From the NCBI RefSeq assembly GCF_015999245.1, contig NZ_JAEAMR010000010.1, positions 257,269 through 321,268 on the forward strand: a DNA stretch of 64,000 nt. The letters are read 5' to 3'. Positions within the stretch are counted from its first letter, which is position 1, and each line of letters starts with the position of its first letter. The notes beneath the pieces are model-generated. The model saw only the letters and a list, made by a program, of their open reading frames with translations, searched no databases and was not told the origin of the DNA. The stretch is from Streptomyces sp. AV19 (GTDB lineage Bacteria; Actinomycetota; Actinomycetes; Streptomycetales; Streptomycetaceae). The position numbers and the translations under genes are program-made. This document shows positions 39,409 through 47,457 of the stretch, piece after piece.

Positions 39409-41265
39409 TTAGTAGTCCGCACCGTAGAGCGAACCCCACGACTGGCCGCCGATTTCTGCTTCCGCTTCGATCGGGACGCCGTATAGGGGGAAAGACATGA
39501 AGCGCTCAAACTCTCGCGCAATCTCCTCGGCTTCCCGCTTCGGCGCCGACGCCAAAATCTCATCGTGGATAGGCAAGCGGCAGAATTCGAGCAATCCGGC
39601 CGACTCGATTTGCAGCATGGCTTGCCCGAGGACGTCTCTGGCCACGCTTTGACACGCATAATTCGTTACAGCGAATGTCCGGTCTCGATCCAGCGGGAGC
39701 CGGCGCCCGGTCGCCGAAATGAAAACCATGCGGTTCTGAAAAGCCTGCCGTTGCCAGCGGGAAGAGGCCTGTTTGATCTCGGGAAAAACCCTGTCGTACG
39801 CTGCTACGGCTTGCGCGATTTCCGCCTCACTTGCACCCGTCTGTCTTGCGAGCGTGCGGCTTCCTCCGCCGTAGACCTTTCCGAATCCGGCGCCCTTGAA
39901 TACCTTCCGGTCTCGCTTAGTAGCGGCGGGGCCTTTGACCAGCCGGGCGGTGTACATGTGAATATCAAATTTCTCGCCACCGCTGAGAAATCCGGCCTTC
40001 ATGCGCTTGACGTCCGCGAGTGCCGCGAGGACGCGCATTTCGATCGCTTGGAAATCCGTGGAGATCACCACGTGGCCGGGCTCGGCGAGGATCGCGCGCC
40101 GGATCACGTGGTCTCCGGACGGAAGCTGTTGCAGCGGGGGCCCGGAGACGGACATGCGGCCGGTACGCGCCTGTAGAGAGTTGATGCTCGCGTGGATGCG
40201 TCCGGCGGTGTCGAGCTGCGTCACGAATTGCGCGGCGTAGTCCTCGCCCCACTTCTTCGCACGCTTGGCCCGAAGCACCGCGTTCGCCAAGGGATTTGGC
40301 TCGCGCGCCCCGATGCGTTGCCAGTCCCGGTCAAGGTCGGCAAGGGGCAGCAACACCGCCTTATCGACCTTGAGCGCTCCCGCGTCGGTGCGCTCCGTCA
40401 GGGTCTCGCCCATGCCGGTCAGGGCCTCGGAGACCTGCGCCACGCTCCCGATCTTCGACACCCCGTACCGTGCGGCAACGGCGCTGTAGTGCGCGGCTTC
40501 CTCGGCGAGTCGGCGCGCGAGCGGCGCGGCGTACTCCTGGTCCACGAGTAGGCCGGTCCGCTGCATCACCGCGCAGAGCCGCGCTATCTCGTGCTCGTAG
40601 GTGACGAGTTCGTCGCGGACGCCGAGGCGGGACAGCTCGGCGCGGAGGATCGGCGCCAGACGCGCGGTGAGGATGACGTCAAGTCCGGCGTAGAGAAGGA
40701 ACGTTGGGTTCGAGAGGGGAATGTTCGCCCAGCCGGTTTCCTTCGTCAGCCCCAGGCTGCGGAAAACCGTCGTGAGCCCCGCTTGGGTGTCCGGTGCCGA
40801 AGGGTCAATCCAGCGCGCCGACAAGGGCTTGAGGCCCGTCCCGATTCCTCCTTCGGAGGGCTGCCGCGGGTCTATCAGCGCCGCGAGGATCCGGGTATCC
40901 GTCGTCCACGGAGCGAGATCTTCTAGGGGTATTCCCGCGCACTGGTTGAGGACGAGCCAGTCATAGGCGGCGTTGTGGATCAGTATCTGCCGGGTGCGCC
41001 GGATCGCGTCCCGCGCGTAGGAATCGAAATGCCCTCCTCTTTCCCACAGGATCACCCATGCATCGTGCGCGTCGCCGAACTGCACGGTCCGGAGTCGAAA
41101 ACCAGGGCTGTAAATATCAAGCCCCGTCGTTTCTGTGTCCAGCGCGATGGGCCCGCGCTCCCGCGCTTGATAGAACCAGTCCCAGAACATCCCCAGGTCG
41201 TCTGCGTCCTCGGGCACGTGCACGGTGACGATGTCGCCGGCTATCGTGTGCCGGAATTCCTGCAT
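39409..41265 (-). CDS. Phage DNA polymerase, family A
   Basis: A 618-residue polymerase with a proofreading domain. Exonuclease motifs are LDTETTGLD (42-50), HNAAYDWLV and YAGLDVILTARL. Polymerase motifs are A, STDFQAIEMRVLAAL; B, RKVFKGAGFGKVYGG; and C, LPIHDEILAS. The protein is about 300 residues shorter than E. coli Pol I, because it lacks the 5' nuclease domain, as in actinophages. ATG 41265 follows ggggg. It is separated from the primase-helicase gene by a strong terminator. Confidence 0.93.
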   Translation of the reverse strand: MQEFRHTIAGDIVTVHVPEDADDLGMFWDWFYQARERGPIALDTETTGLDIYSPGFRLRTVQFGDAHDAWVILWERGGHFDSYARDAIRRTRQILIHNAAYDWLVLNQCAGIPLEDLAPWTTDTRILAALIDPRQPSEGGIGTGLKPLSARWIDPSAPDTQAGLTTVFRSLGLTKETGWANIPLSNPTFLLYAGLDVILTARLAPILRAELSRLGVRDELVTYEHEIARLCAVMQRTGLLVDQEYAAPLARRLAEEAAHYSAVAARYGVSKIGSVAQVSEALTGMGETLTERTDAGALKVDKAVLLPLADLDRDWQRIGAREPNPLANAVLRAKRAKKWGEDYAAQFVTQLDTAGRIHASINSLQARTGRMSVSGPPLQQLPSGDHVIRRAILAEPGHVVISTDFQAIEMRVLAALADVKRMKAGFLSGGEKFDIHMYTARLVKGPAATKRDRKVFKGAGFGKVYGGGSRTLARQTGASEAEIAQAVAAYDRVFPEIKQASSRWQRQAFQNRMVFISATGRRLPLDRDRTFAVTNYACQSVARDVLGQAMLQIESAGLLEFCRLPIHDEILASAPKREAEEIAREFERFMSFPLYGVPIEAEAEIGGQSWGSLYGADY

Positions 41266-41275
41266 GCCTCCCCCT

Positions 41276-41320
41276 AAACAAAAAGCGGGCCGCCCACCTG
41301 GTTGTAGGTGAACGGCCCGC
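41276..41320 (-). terminator. Rho-independent terminator before DNA polymerase gene
   Basis: On the minus strand GCGGGCCG pairs with CGGCCCGC (41313-41320 with 41285-41292). An inner CACCT/AGGTG stem follows, and then TTTTTGTTT (41276-41284). It is a classic terminator placed 14 bases behind the primase-helicase stop. Confidence 0.85.
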
Positions 41321-41333
41321 GTGCGTGCTGCTG

Positions 41334-43769
41334 TTAGTTGCCGAATATGCCGGGGCCAGTGTCCTCGGGCTGCTCGTCGGCGAGCCGGAGCCCGACCAGG
41401 GCGATTCCCCTCTCTGTCTTTCGGCGAGTTGCCCCACGCTCTTCCATCGCGTAGTAAAAGGCGCGGCGAGTCCAGCGCTCGCGAGCGGGCAGGTTCTCCG
41501 CCTCGCACCACTCCAAGTAACTGTTGAACGCCTCGGTGCCATTGATCACTTGGGATTCCTCAGCGCGCTCCAGGACGCCGGGAAAGAAACCCGCCAACGG
41601 ATCGCTTGTCTCACGGTATTCCTTGCTGGCTCCGGTGATGAGTGGCGGGTCTTGCAGCCCTCGCGCATACCATTCGATGGCGCCACGGACGGCCCACGCG
41701 GCAATGCCCTCGGCCTCGGCGAGCAGCTTCCGGTCTAGGTCCGGGTCGCGTTCCTCGGGTGCGAACCAGCGCGTGAAGGGAATCAATTTCACACGGCGCC
41801 AAAGTCCCTCATCCTGTGACTTAAATTTCGGCTTGTGGTTGGTCGCGAGCAGCAGCAAGAACGACGGTTTGAACTCAAAAAACTCTTGACGTAGGAATCG
41901 CGCGGTGATGACGTCCTTGCCGGTCACCTGTTTGAGGATGGATTCCGCCATGGGCTTGCCGGCCTCGCCCTCGGATGCCATGACGAGGCGTGCACCGCGC
42001 AAGGCTGCTAGATCGTTCGGGATGCCACCTCCTTTACGTTCCTCGAACGTACTGAAAGGTGTGGTCGTGGTTATCTGTCGGAAGACGGATGTAAGGCCAT
42101 CAACGAAGACCGATTTACCGTTAGCTCCCTTTCCCCAAAGCACTGAAAATGCCTGTTCATTCGTGTGTCCGGTTATGCCGTACCCGACGAGTCGCTGCAT
42201 GTAAGCAGGCATCTCCGGCATGCCCGGGAAAACCTCGTCAAGGAAGGCAATCCATCGGGGGCATTGGGCTTCCGGGTGGTAGTCGATATCGAGTCGGTAG
42301 GTGAGTAGGTCGTCCTGGTCGTGCGGGCGCAGGTGGCCGGTGCGTAGATTGACCGTGCCGTTCCTGAAATTCAGGAGGTCCGGCCGGTTGTCGAAGTCGC
42401 TTGCTCGGATGCTGACGTTCGGTACGGACCGAAGTTCCGTCATCAGGGCATCGATTCTCGATGTCATCGTGAACCCTCGCGCCTCTTTGGTCAGGCCGGC
42501 GAGGACGAGCGCGGCGCCCATGCGGTGTATTTCCTGTCGAACGCGCATGTCTGAGCGAACCCAGACGGAGCCGTCCCAGGTGTAGAACCCGAGGCCCGGG
42601 GCGTATCGGATTCGGCCCCCGCACCACGCAACCAGGGCATGCGCGTTCATGGCGTCGGACTCGCCGAGCTGCGCGACGAGCCGCGAGAGGATGTCCGCCG
42701 CCTCGGCCCCCTGGTCGCGCGTGACGGTGTCGGCGCCGGTGCGCTCCGCGAGTTCGGCATTGCGCGCTGCCGACTCCTCCTCCGCCCCGGAACGGAACGG
42801 TCGGGCAGCCTTCACTGCGCGGTGCAGAGCAGGGGCGAACGCCTCGGGATCCCGCTCGCGCCAGGCGGTCAAGTCGCTGGCGGTCGCGGGCAGTTCAAGC
42901 CGATGCGCCGTGATCCCGTGCGCTGCGAGACCTGCCGCGAGCCTCGATGTGAAACCCCGGCCGGCACGGTCGTTGTCCCCGACGATCACGACGTGCCGCC
43001 CGCGCATTCCCTCGGCGAGTTCGGCCACCAACTCGGGCGAGCCGGCGAGTGCGGCCCCGCGGACGAACACGACGTCGTACCCGGTGGCGACGGCAGTCAG
43101 TCCGTCGCTCGGGCCTTCCGTCACCAGGACCGTGCCGTAACCGCCACCGCCCCGCAGCACGCCGAACGCCGACCAGCGGTGCCCGTCCGGGTTGGCCAGG
43201 GACAGCCACCGGGCAGGGCACTGTCCGGACAGGTCTCTGCCCTGTAGTCCGCAGGCGACTCCGTCCCAGCCGACGAGCGGCACCGTGAGCCGGGGGTGCG
43301 CCTGGTACAGCCGAGAGAGATAGGGGAAGCCGTCGCCCTGGTGGCCGGCGTCCACACCGATCCGGAGATCAGCGGCCGTCGCAAGGTCGAGACCGAACCG
43401 GTTGGCAAGGTATTGGCGGGCGTGCTCGGCCTGGTCGTCGTCGTAGTCGCCGAGGGCGAGGGACGTGCGGTCGATGTACGCCGCGAGGGCAGCGACCTGT
43501 CCGGCGGGGACGAGCTGCGGGCGCTCAGCGCTCACGGTCGGCCCCGGTCCCTCGACGTCGAACAGGTCCGACCAGCTCAGCCCCGCAGCCTTGATCACGT
43601 CGGCGGTCTCGCAGCCGGCGCGGCAGGTGATCCGGATCTTGTTGTCCTCGCCTCGCCAGATGCGGAGGGACGGTCGGCCGTCGTCGTGGGCGGGGCACCG
43701 GGCCAGTAGTCCGCCGTCCGGCTGATCCTGGACGTCCCCGAAACGCGAGAGGAGATCAGCAAACTGCAC
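41334..43769 (-). CDS. Phage primase-helicase (P4/D5 type)
   Basis: An 811-residue protein from GTG 43769, overlapping the nuclease gene upstream. The amino part has a zinc site (CPAHDDGRPSLRI and CRAGC). A Toprim-like domain follows (LVTEGPSDGLTAV, VIVGDNDRAGRG). The carboxy half is a superfamily 3 helicase with Walker A GKGANGKSVFVDGL and the following ASEGEAGKPMAE and LLLATNHKPKF. It makes primers and unwinds DNA at phage forks. It works with the family A polymerase encoded next. Confidence 0.92.
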   Translation of the reverse strand: MQFADLLSRFGDVQDQPDGGLLARCPAHDDGRPSLRIWRGEDNKIRITCRAGCETADVIKAAGLSWSDLFDVEGPGPTVSAERPQLVPAGQVAALAAYIDRTSLALGDYDDDQAEHARQYLANRFGLDLATAADLRIGVDAGHQGDGFPYLSRLYQAHPRLTVPLVGWDGVACGLQGRDLSGQCPARWLSLANPDGHRWSAFGVLRGGGGYGTVLVTEGPSDGLTAVATGYDVVFVRGAALAGSPELVAELAEGMRGRHVVIVGDNDRAGRGFTSRLAAGLAAHGITAHRLELPATASDLTAWRERDPEAFAPALHRAVKAARPFRSGAEEESAARNAELAERTGADTVTRDQGAEAADILSRLVAQLGESDAMNAHALVAWCGGRIRYAPGLGFYTWDGSVWVRSDMRVRQEIHRMGAALVLAGLTKEARGFTMTSRIDALMTELRSVPNVSIRASDFDNRPDLLNFRNGTVNLRTGHLRPHDQDDLLTYRLDIDYHPEAQCPRWIAFLDEVFPGMPEMPAYMQRLVGYGITGHTNEQAFSVLWGKGANGKSVFVDGLTSVFRQITTTTPFSTFEERKGGGIPNDLAALRGARLVMASEGEAGKPMAESILKQVTGKDVITARFLRQEFFEFKPSFLLLLATNHKPKFKSQDEGLWRRVKLIPFTRWFAPEERDPDLDRKLLAEAEGIAAWAVRGAIEWYARGLQDPPLITGASKEYRETSDPLAGFFPGVLERAEESQVINGTEAFNSYLEWCEAENLPARERWTRRAFYYAMEERGATRRKTERGIALVGLRLADEQPEDTGPGIFGN

Positions 43770-44289
43770 GCCCGACCACCCCCATGCCCATGGCGCTCCG
43801 GTAGTCGTCCAGCAAGTCAGCAAAGGCGCATAGCGTCGTGGTGAAGTACCACCGAGCGGTGTCGAGCCCCCGCACTGTCGGCACCCAGCCGTACAGCCCG
43901 GCGCAGTCATCAGCGGGCATCCCGAGTCCCTGCCGCATGTGGGTCCAGGTCCTCACGGAGACGTGCACCCGACCCGCAGCAACCGGCGCACCACGGGTCT
44001 TGTGGACGACCGCACCGAACGGGAAACCGGCGTGGTCGGCTTCAATTTGGGCCTGGTGCAGCCACGTTGGAACGGCAGGCGACCGTACATCCTTGCATTC
44101 CAGGACGAACGGCGGGGCGTGCACGTCGCCCACGTCCCGCGCCCCTTCCTGCGCGGCCCGGCGGACTGTCATCCCGTCGAATGGGTCCCGGGGCCGGCCG
44201 TCGTCGCCGACGAGCCCGAGGGCGCGATTCAGGTAGTCCCGCACTGCGGATTCCCACGCGGTACCTCTCCTCTTGTTGGGGTTAGCCAC
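43756..44289 (-). CDS. Holliday-junction-resolvase-like nuclease
   Basis: A 177-residue protein from GTG 44289. It begins NPNKRRGTAWESAVRDYL and contains GARDVGDVHAPPFVLECKDV. The glutamate, the aspartates of DVGDV and the E-x-K of ECK form a PD-(D/E)XK active site, as in Hjc-like phage resolvases. The carboxy part (VSVRTWTHMRQGLG and WYFTTTLCAFADLL) is variable. It overlaps the primase gene by 14 bases. It probably resolves branched DNA or trims ends before packaging. Confidence 0.82.
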   Translation of the reverse strand: MANPNKRRGTAWESAVRDYLNRALGLVGDDGRPRDPFDGMTVRRAAQEGARDVGDVHAPPFVLECKDVRSPAVPTWLHQAQIEADHAGFPFGAVVHKTRGAPVAAGRVHVSVRTWTHMRQGLGMPADDCAGLYGWVPTVRGLDTARWYFTTTLCAFADLLDDYRSAMGMGVVGRAVC

Positions 44290-44380
44290 GGCCCCACCAC
44301 CAGTGGAGGACCGTGAGCGTGACCGTGAGCAAGAGCAGCAGCGCGCCGAAAACGCCCCCGATGATGAGCGCGGCAGTCAT
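44282..44380 (-). CDS. Membrane micropeptide
   Basis: A 32-residue peptide, almost wholly one membrane helix (MTAALIIGGVFGALLLLLTV and on to HWWWGRG). The ATG overlaps the stop of the gene before it (ATGA), and its TAA overlaps the start of the nuclease gene. The tight packing supports translation. It is below the usual ORF cut-off. Function is unknown. Confidence 0.65.
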   Translation of the reverse strand: MTAALIIGGVFGALLLLLTVTLTVLHWWWGRG

Positions 44381-44559
44381 CCGTCCGCCCCCTGCCGAAT
44401 GCGGGCTCCGTTCCCCATGGCATGCGCTGCTGCCGCGAGATACCGCAGCCAGTCCTGCCGCGACTCCCACCCCGGCCGGAGCCAGAGCACGTCACCACGG
44501 CCCAGTGCCCGGACGTCCCCGAGGGCTGGCGCGGTGGTTCTGGTGATCTCTCGTTCCAT
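44377..44559 (-). CDS. Small phage protein, unknown
   Basis: A 60-residue protein with GDVLWLRPGWESRQDWLRYLAAAAHAMG, a tryptophan-rich helical part. The ATG has aggggggagg upstream. Coupled by ATGA overlap with the membrane micropeptide. No family was recognised. Confidence 0.65.
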   Translation of the reverse strand: MEREITRTTAPALGDVRALGRGDVLWLRPGWESRQDWLRYLAAAAHAMGNGARIRQGADG

Positions 44560-44571
44560 TCCTCCCCCTCA

Positions 44572-44617
44572 AACACAAAGGGGCCGGAGAGGCACCACCA
44601 CGGGCACCCCTCCGGCC
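44572..44617 (-). terminator. Terminator between small phage genes
   Basis: Arms ggccggag (44582-44589) and ctccggcc (44610-44617) pair over eight bases. On the minus strand the stem is followed by CCTTTGTGTTT. It lies 13 bases behind the stop of the gene at 44631, before the 60-residue protein gene. Confidence 0.72.
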
Positions 44618-44630
44618 AGTTCTGCTGCTA

Positions 44631-44915
44631 TTAGGCGTCCCGCTCGCCGGTCACATCCGGGATGACCAAACGGACGTGTTCAGCACTAATCCACTCCCGC
44701 CTGAGCGTGCGCCGCTTCGCGAATCCCGACTCAGTTCCCGTCGGACGGACACGGAGCATCCCGCGAAGTCGCCCATCCACCAGCCGCGTTGTAACCCGGT
44801 CCACGATTGCATCGGCCATCCTGACCCTGTTGCCCTGCCGTGCGGCGTAGGCGATCAGGTCTCCCCGATACAGCTCCTCGCCACCATAATCGGTGACAAC
44901 TCCCCTTTTCCCCAT
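44631..44915 (-). CDS. Small phage protein, unknown
   Basis: A 94-residue beta-rich protein (YGGEELYRGDLIAYAARQGNRVRMADAIVDRV, then LRGMLRVRPTG). The pattern of a short barrel with basic residues is often seen in small phage DNA-linked proteins of Streptomyces, but no named family is offered. It starts six bases before the second methyltransferase-like carboxy-terminal gene ends. Confidence 0.65.
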   Translation of the reverse strand: MGKRGVVTDYGGEELYRGDLIAYAARQGNRVRMADAIVDRVTTRLVDGRLRGMLRVRPTGTESGFAKRRTLRREWISAEHVRLVIPDVTGERDA

Positions 44916-44921
44916 GGGTGG

Positions 44922-45761
44922 TTACTCCCCCTCTTTGTAGTTCATCAAGTGCATGTAGGCCGTGAAAGCCTGTTGCGACACAACCCCGTTACCCGCTGCC
45001 TTAAGCTGACGCGCCCGGTTGAGGCCCGGGATATGCGTGATCCAGCCCCGAGGTAGCCCCATCAACCACTCGGCGAACACCGAGGCGAGCCGCCGACCAC
45101 CGCGCGGACCGAATTCCACCGGGATCGGCGCCGGCGACCCCATCAACGTCTCCCAACGGCGCACGGCCGGGGCGTAGTCGGCCCACCAATCCGATGGGGA
45201 GTGGTAGACCCCCGGCGGTGTCTCCTCCGCCGTATCCGGGTCCACTGGGAGGAGGAACGACACCTCATCATCGAGATTCGGACCGTGCCCACCGGCCTTC
45301 CTCTTATCCGGGTGCTGTGGAGCGCCATTCGAACCAAGGTTTGCAGTTGGCGTCTTGAACAGCTTCGCGGCCCGGTCCTTGGTGAATAACCTCGCTACAG
45401 CGGTAACAAGGTCGTCACCTCCTGCGCCTTCACGCCCCGCCTTTGCGAAATCCGGCCCCCGCATTGCGTCGGACGCTGTGGGGGTTGGCAGGAGCGGCAG
45501 CGAACTGGAAACAGGAAGCTCAATAACCGGTGGCGCGAGCCGTTCCCGCTCGGACATGGTTCCGTCATTGACTATCCCGTGTCTCGGCCACGCCGCCGTG
45601 TACTTCCGCGCCCTCCCGCCCTCCCTGATCGGGTACTTGAGCCATGTACCCGTGGTCTTGTCGATAACTGCCTTAATGTCGTGCGTGATTCGTCGTGGTG
45701 GGATCCGGTACACCTTCCAGTAGATGCGCGTACGCCACATGTGCTTGCTGCGGAACGACAC
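44922..45761 (-). CDS. C5-methyltransferase C-terminal-half-like protein, copy 2
   Basis: A protein of 279 residues (272 from the second ATG at 45740). It has the markers of the carboxy half of actinophage cytosine methyltransferases: AAWPRHGIVNDG, PLLPTPTASDAM, WWADYAPAVRRWETLMG, LASVFAEWLMGLPRGWITHI and the motif-X-like KAAGNGVVSQQAF. It has no SAM-binding or PCQ motif. It is a diverged tandem relative of the protein encoded at 45673-46491 and overlaps it by 89 bases. It may supply a second target-recognition half for the catalytic half at 46148-46654. Confidence 0.75.
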   Translation of the reverse strand: MSFRSKHMWRTRIYWKVYRIPPRRITHDIKAVIDKTTGTWLKYPIREGGRARKYTAAWPRHGIVNDGTMSERERLAPPVIELPVSSSLPLLPTPTASDAMRGPDFAKAGREGAGGDDLVTAVARLFTKDRAAKLFKTPTANLGSNGAPQHPDKRKAGGHGPNLDDEVSFLLPVDPDTAEETPPGVYHSPSDWWADYAPAVRRWETLMGSPAPIPVEFGPRGGRRLASVFAEWLMGLPRGWITHIPGLNRARQLKAAGNGVVSQQAFTAYMHLMNYKEGE

Positions 45762-46491
45762 CGTTCCCGAGGACTTGCAGCCGGCGCGATCTGCTCAGTC
45801 CTTCTACGCCAGTCACCCAACGGTCCGGCAACCCCATGAGCCACTCAACAAAGGAGGCGTTGAGCCGAAGCATCCCCCGATCGGTCAGGGCAACGGGCGG
45901 GGGCGACGGCCGCCGCAATACCCGTTCCCACCGCCGGATAGCAGGTAGGTAGCTTCCCCACCATGCCCCGGGGGAACTCAGCGAACGGTGAACCCGTGTC
46001 GGCAAGTTGTCGGCCGACGCTTTTCGGGTGAGCGGCTGCACGCCTTTCCACATGCTTGCCGTTGGCGTGGGCAGTAGGTGAACTACTGTCCCCGGCAAGG
46101 CGTAGTCGCCCTTACTGCCCCGCTGATTTGGTGACCCCTTCGGGCCGTCAGACCTTTTCGGCGTTGGGAACAGCGGGTGTTGCGATGGCGAACCACCTGT
46201 CTCGGTGGTGGGCGGCTCCCACGGCGGACGCTCGTAGGCAACACCAGCGCAGGTCATACCCGATCTGGGCCAAGTCCGCAGCGACGACGTCCAGCCCCCG
46301 CGAGCGGATCGCGGAGACGTTTTCCAGGAATGCGAGTCGTGGTCGTAGAACGCGAATGGCTTCGGCAACGTTCTGCCAGATCCCCGACCGCTCACCCTGA
46401 ATCCCCACCCGCTTCCCCGCGTTTGAAATATCCTGACACGGGAATCCAGCGGTGATGATGTCCACCTCTCCCGCGATGGTGGACCAATCAA
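45673..46491 (-). CDS. C5-methyltransferase C-terminal-half-like protein, copy 1
   Basis: A frame of 272 residues; the true start is uncertain. Family-like sequence begins near 46356 (FYDHDSHSWKTS, LRTWPRSGMTCAGVAYE). It goes on with LFPTPKRSDGPKGS, HLLPTPTASM, GAWWGSYLPAIRRWERVL, LNASFVEWLMGLPDRWVT and motif-X-like QVLGNGVVPQQAH. Its first part overlaps the catalytic half in a different frame by at least 200 bases. It could be made on its own or by a +1 frameshift from the catalytic half. Confidence 0.75.
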   Translation of the reverse strand: MIGPPSRERWTSSPLDSRVRIFQTRGSGWGFRVSGRGSGRTLPKPFAFYDHDSHSWKTSPRSARGGWTSSLRTWPRSGMTCAGVAYERPPWEPPTTETGGSPSQHPLFPTPKRSDGPKGSPNQRGSKGDYALPGTVVHLLPTPTASMWKGVQPLTRKASADNLPTRVHRSLSSPGAWWGSYLPAIRRWERVLRRPSPPPVALTDRGMLRLNASFVEWLMGLPDRWVTGVEGLSRSRRLQVLGNGVVPQQAHVAYAHLLEGVPDPTTTNHARH

Positions 46492-46654
46492 TCTGTGTAA
46501 TGTCGCCGAGATTTGGCGCGTTCGGATACCGGCGCGCGAGGATCAGCGACGTGTACGGGTCGATCTCCGCGACGTAGCGGATCCTCTCCCCGGTCAGGGC
46601 CTCAACGGCCCGCCCGATCCCTCCGTAGCCGGCGCAGAGTTCGAGTATCGGTAT
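46148..46654 (-). CDS. DNA cytosine-5 methyltransferase, catalytic half only
   Basis: About 168 residues. Motif I is ELCAGYGGIGRAVE, motif IV is GFPCQDISNAG with the catalytic cysteine, motif VI is FLENVSAI, and motif VIII is LRASAVGAAHHRDRW. The frame stops at TGA 46148-46150, before any target-recognition domain or motif X. A normal start codon is missing: the best-placed codon is ATA at 46654, seven bases after GGGGG. An in-frame ATG far upstream lies inside the preceding gene. Motif X is found only in the two following frames. It may protect phage DNA from restriction. Confidence 0.8.
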   Translation of the reverse strand: MPILELCAGYGGIGRAVEALTGERIRYVAEIDPYTSLILARRYPNAPNLGDITQIDWSTIAGEVDIITAGFPCQDISNAGKRVGIQGERSGIWQNVAEAIRVLRPRLAFLENVSAIRSRGLDVVAADLAQIGYDLRWCCLRASAVGAAHHRDRWFAIATPAVPNAEKV

Positions 46655-46678
46655 GCGATCACCCCCGTGAAATGCGGA

Positions 46679-46702
46679 GGCTCCGGGGGCGTTCCCGGAG
46701 CC
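46679..46702 (-). terminator. 9-bp stem-loop before methyltransferase
   Basis: On the minus strand GGCTCCGGG pairs with CCCGGAGCC around a six-base loop. It lies 11 bases behind the stop of the recombination directionality factor gene and 25 bases before the methyltransferase frame. No T-run follows. Confidence 0.65.
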
Positions 46703-46712
46703 GTTCCGCGGG

Positions 46713-47408
46713 TTAGTCCTTCGGCTCCGCGATGGCGTCCGACCACGACTTGAGGACGCGAATCGTGGGCTTGCGGTAGCTGACCTCTCGCCCCTGCTTC
46801 GTGGTGTACTCCACAAGCTCAAGCTCCAGCGAACACAGAGCTTCCCCACCGACCTTATCGAGAGAGTTCCTGACCTCGTGCAGGACCTCAGCCAACTTCC
46901 AAGAGCCCGTCTGGAGACGGAAAACGCCGAGGTCATAATCCTCAGCAATGCGGAGCTTCACACTAATGGACGGGGACGGCCCCCGCTTTGCCTTGGCAGC
47001 GGTCTTTCGCTCCTCCAGCAGCGTCGGACAGCCGCAGGGCTTCCCCTTATCTTCCTCGGGCGACAGGAACTCGACTCCGTCGCAGTGATGAATGAGCGTC
47101 GAACCATTCCAAAGCTTCAGATCGTCGTCAATCGCGTCTGCGCCAGAGAGAACGACCTTGACCCGATCCGTCGCAGTGAGAATTTCGATGTAGTTCTCCG
47201 ACGTCGAATCAGTCTCAACCGGAGTGCCGCCCATGAGCTGAGCAACAGCAGCAGCCACCTCCGGATCCCCGGTCGTCACCCGCCATTCCGGAAGAGGAAC
47301 CGGTACATTGTTCTCCGACTTGCCCCCATGAAAACGGCCGACGGTGTCATCGGCGAACTGCGGGCGCGGCATCGCGTCCGGGTCGGTCTCGAAAATGCGA
47401 AGTGCCAT
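46713..47408 (-). CDS. Recombination directionality factor, phiC31 gp3-like
   Basis: A 231-residue protein from ATG 47408 (MALRIFETDPDAMPRPQFAD). The parts DDTVGRFHGG, EWRVTTGDPEVAAAVAQLMGG, CGCPTLLEERKTAA, YDLGVFRLQTGSW and VEYTTKQGREVSY match my memory of the actinophage gp3 family. That family binds the large serine integrase and makes it run attL x attR excision. The length is close to phiC31 gp3 (about 244). If correct, this prophage excises by a serine integrase encoded outside the window. The family call comes from memory. Confidence 0.68.
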   Translation of the reverse strand: MALRIFETDPDAMPRPQFADDTVGRFHGGKSENNVPVPLPEWRVTTGDPEVAAAVAQLMGGTPVETDSTSENYIEILTATDRVKVVLSGADAIDDDLKLWNGSTLIHHCDGVEFLSPEEDKGKPCGCPTLLEERKTAAKAKRGPSPSISVKLRIAEDYDLGVFRLQTGSWKLAEVLHEVRNSLDKVGGEALCSLELELVEYTTKQGREVSYRKPTIRVLKSWSDAIAEPKD

Positions 47409-47457
47409 AAAATGACCCCCTGTTGAAGTATAAACAAACCGCTCTGCAGGACGGTTC

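Noticed and set aside
47409..47457. Weak hairpin aaccg/cggtt between exonuclease and directionality factor genes
   Set aside because: Only five pairs with a large loop; not strong enough to list as a terminator.
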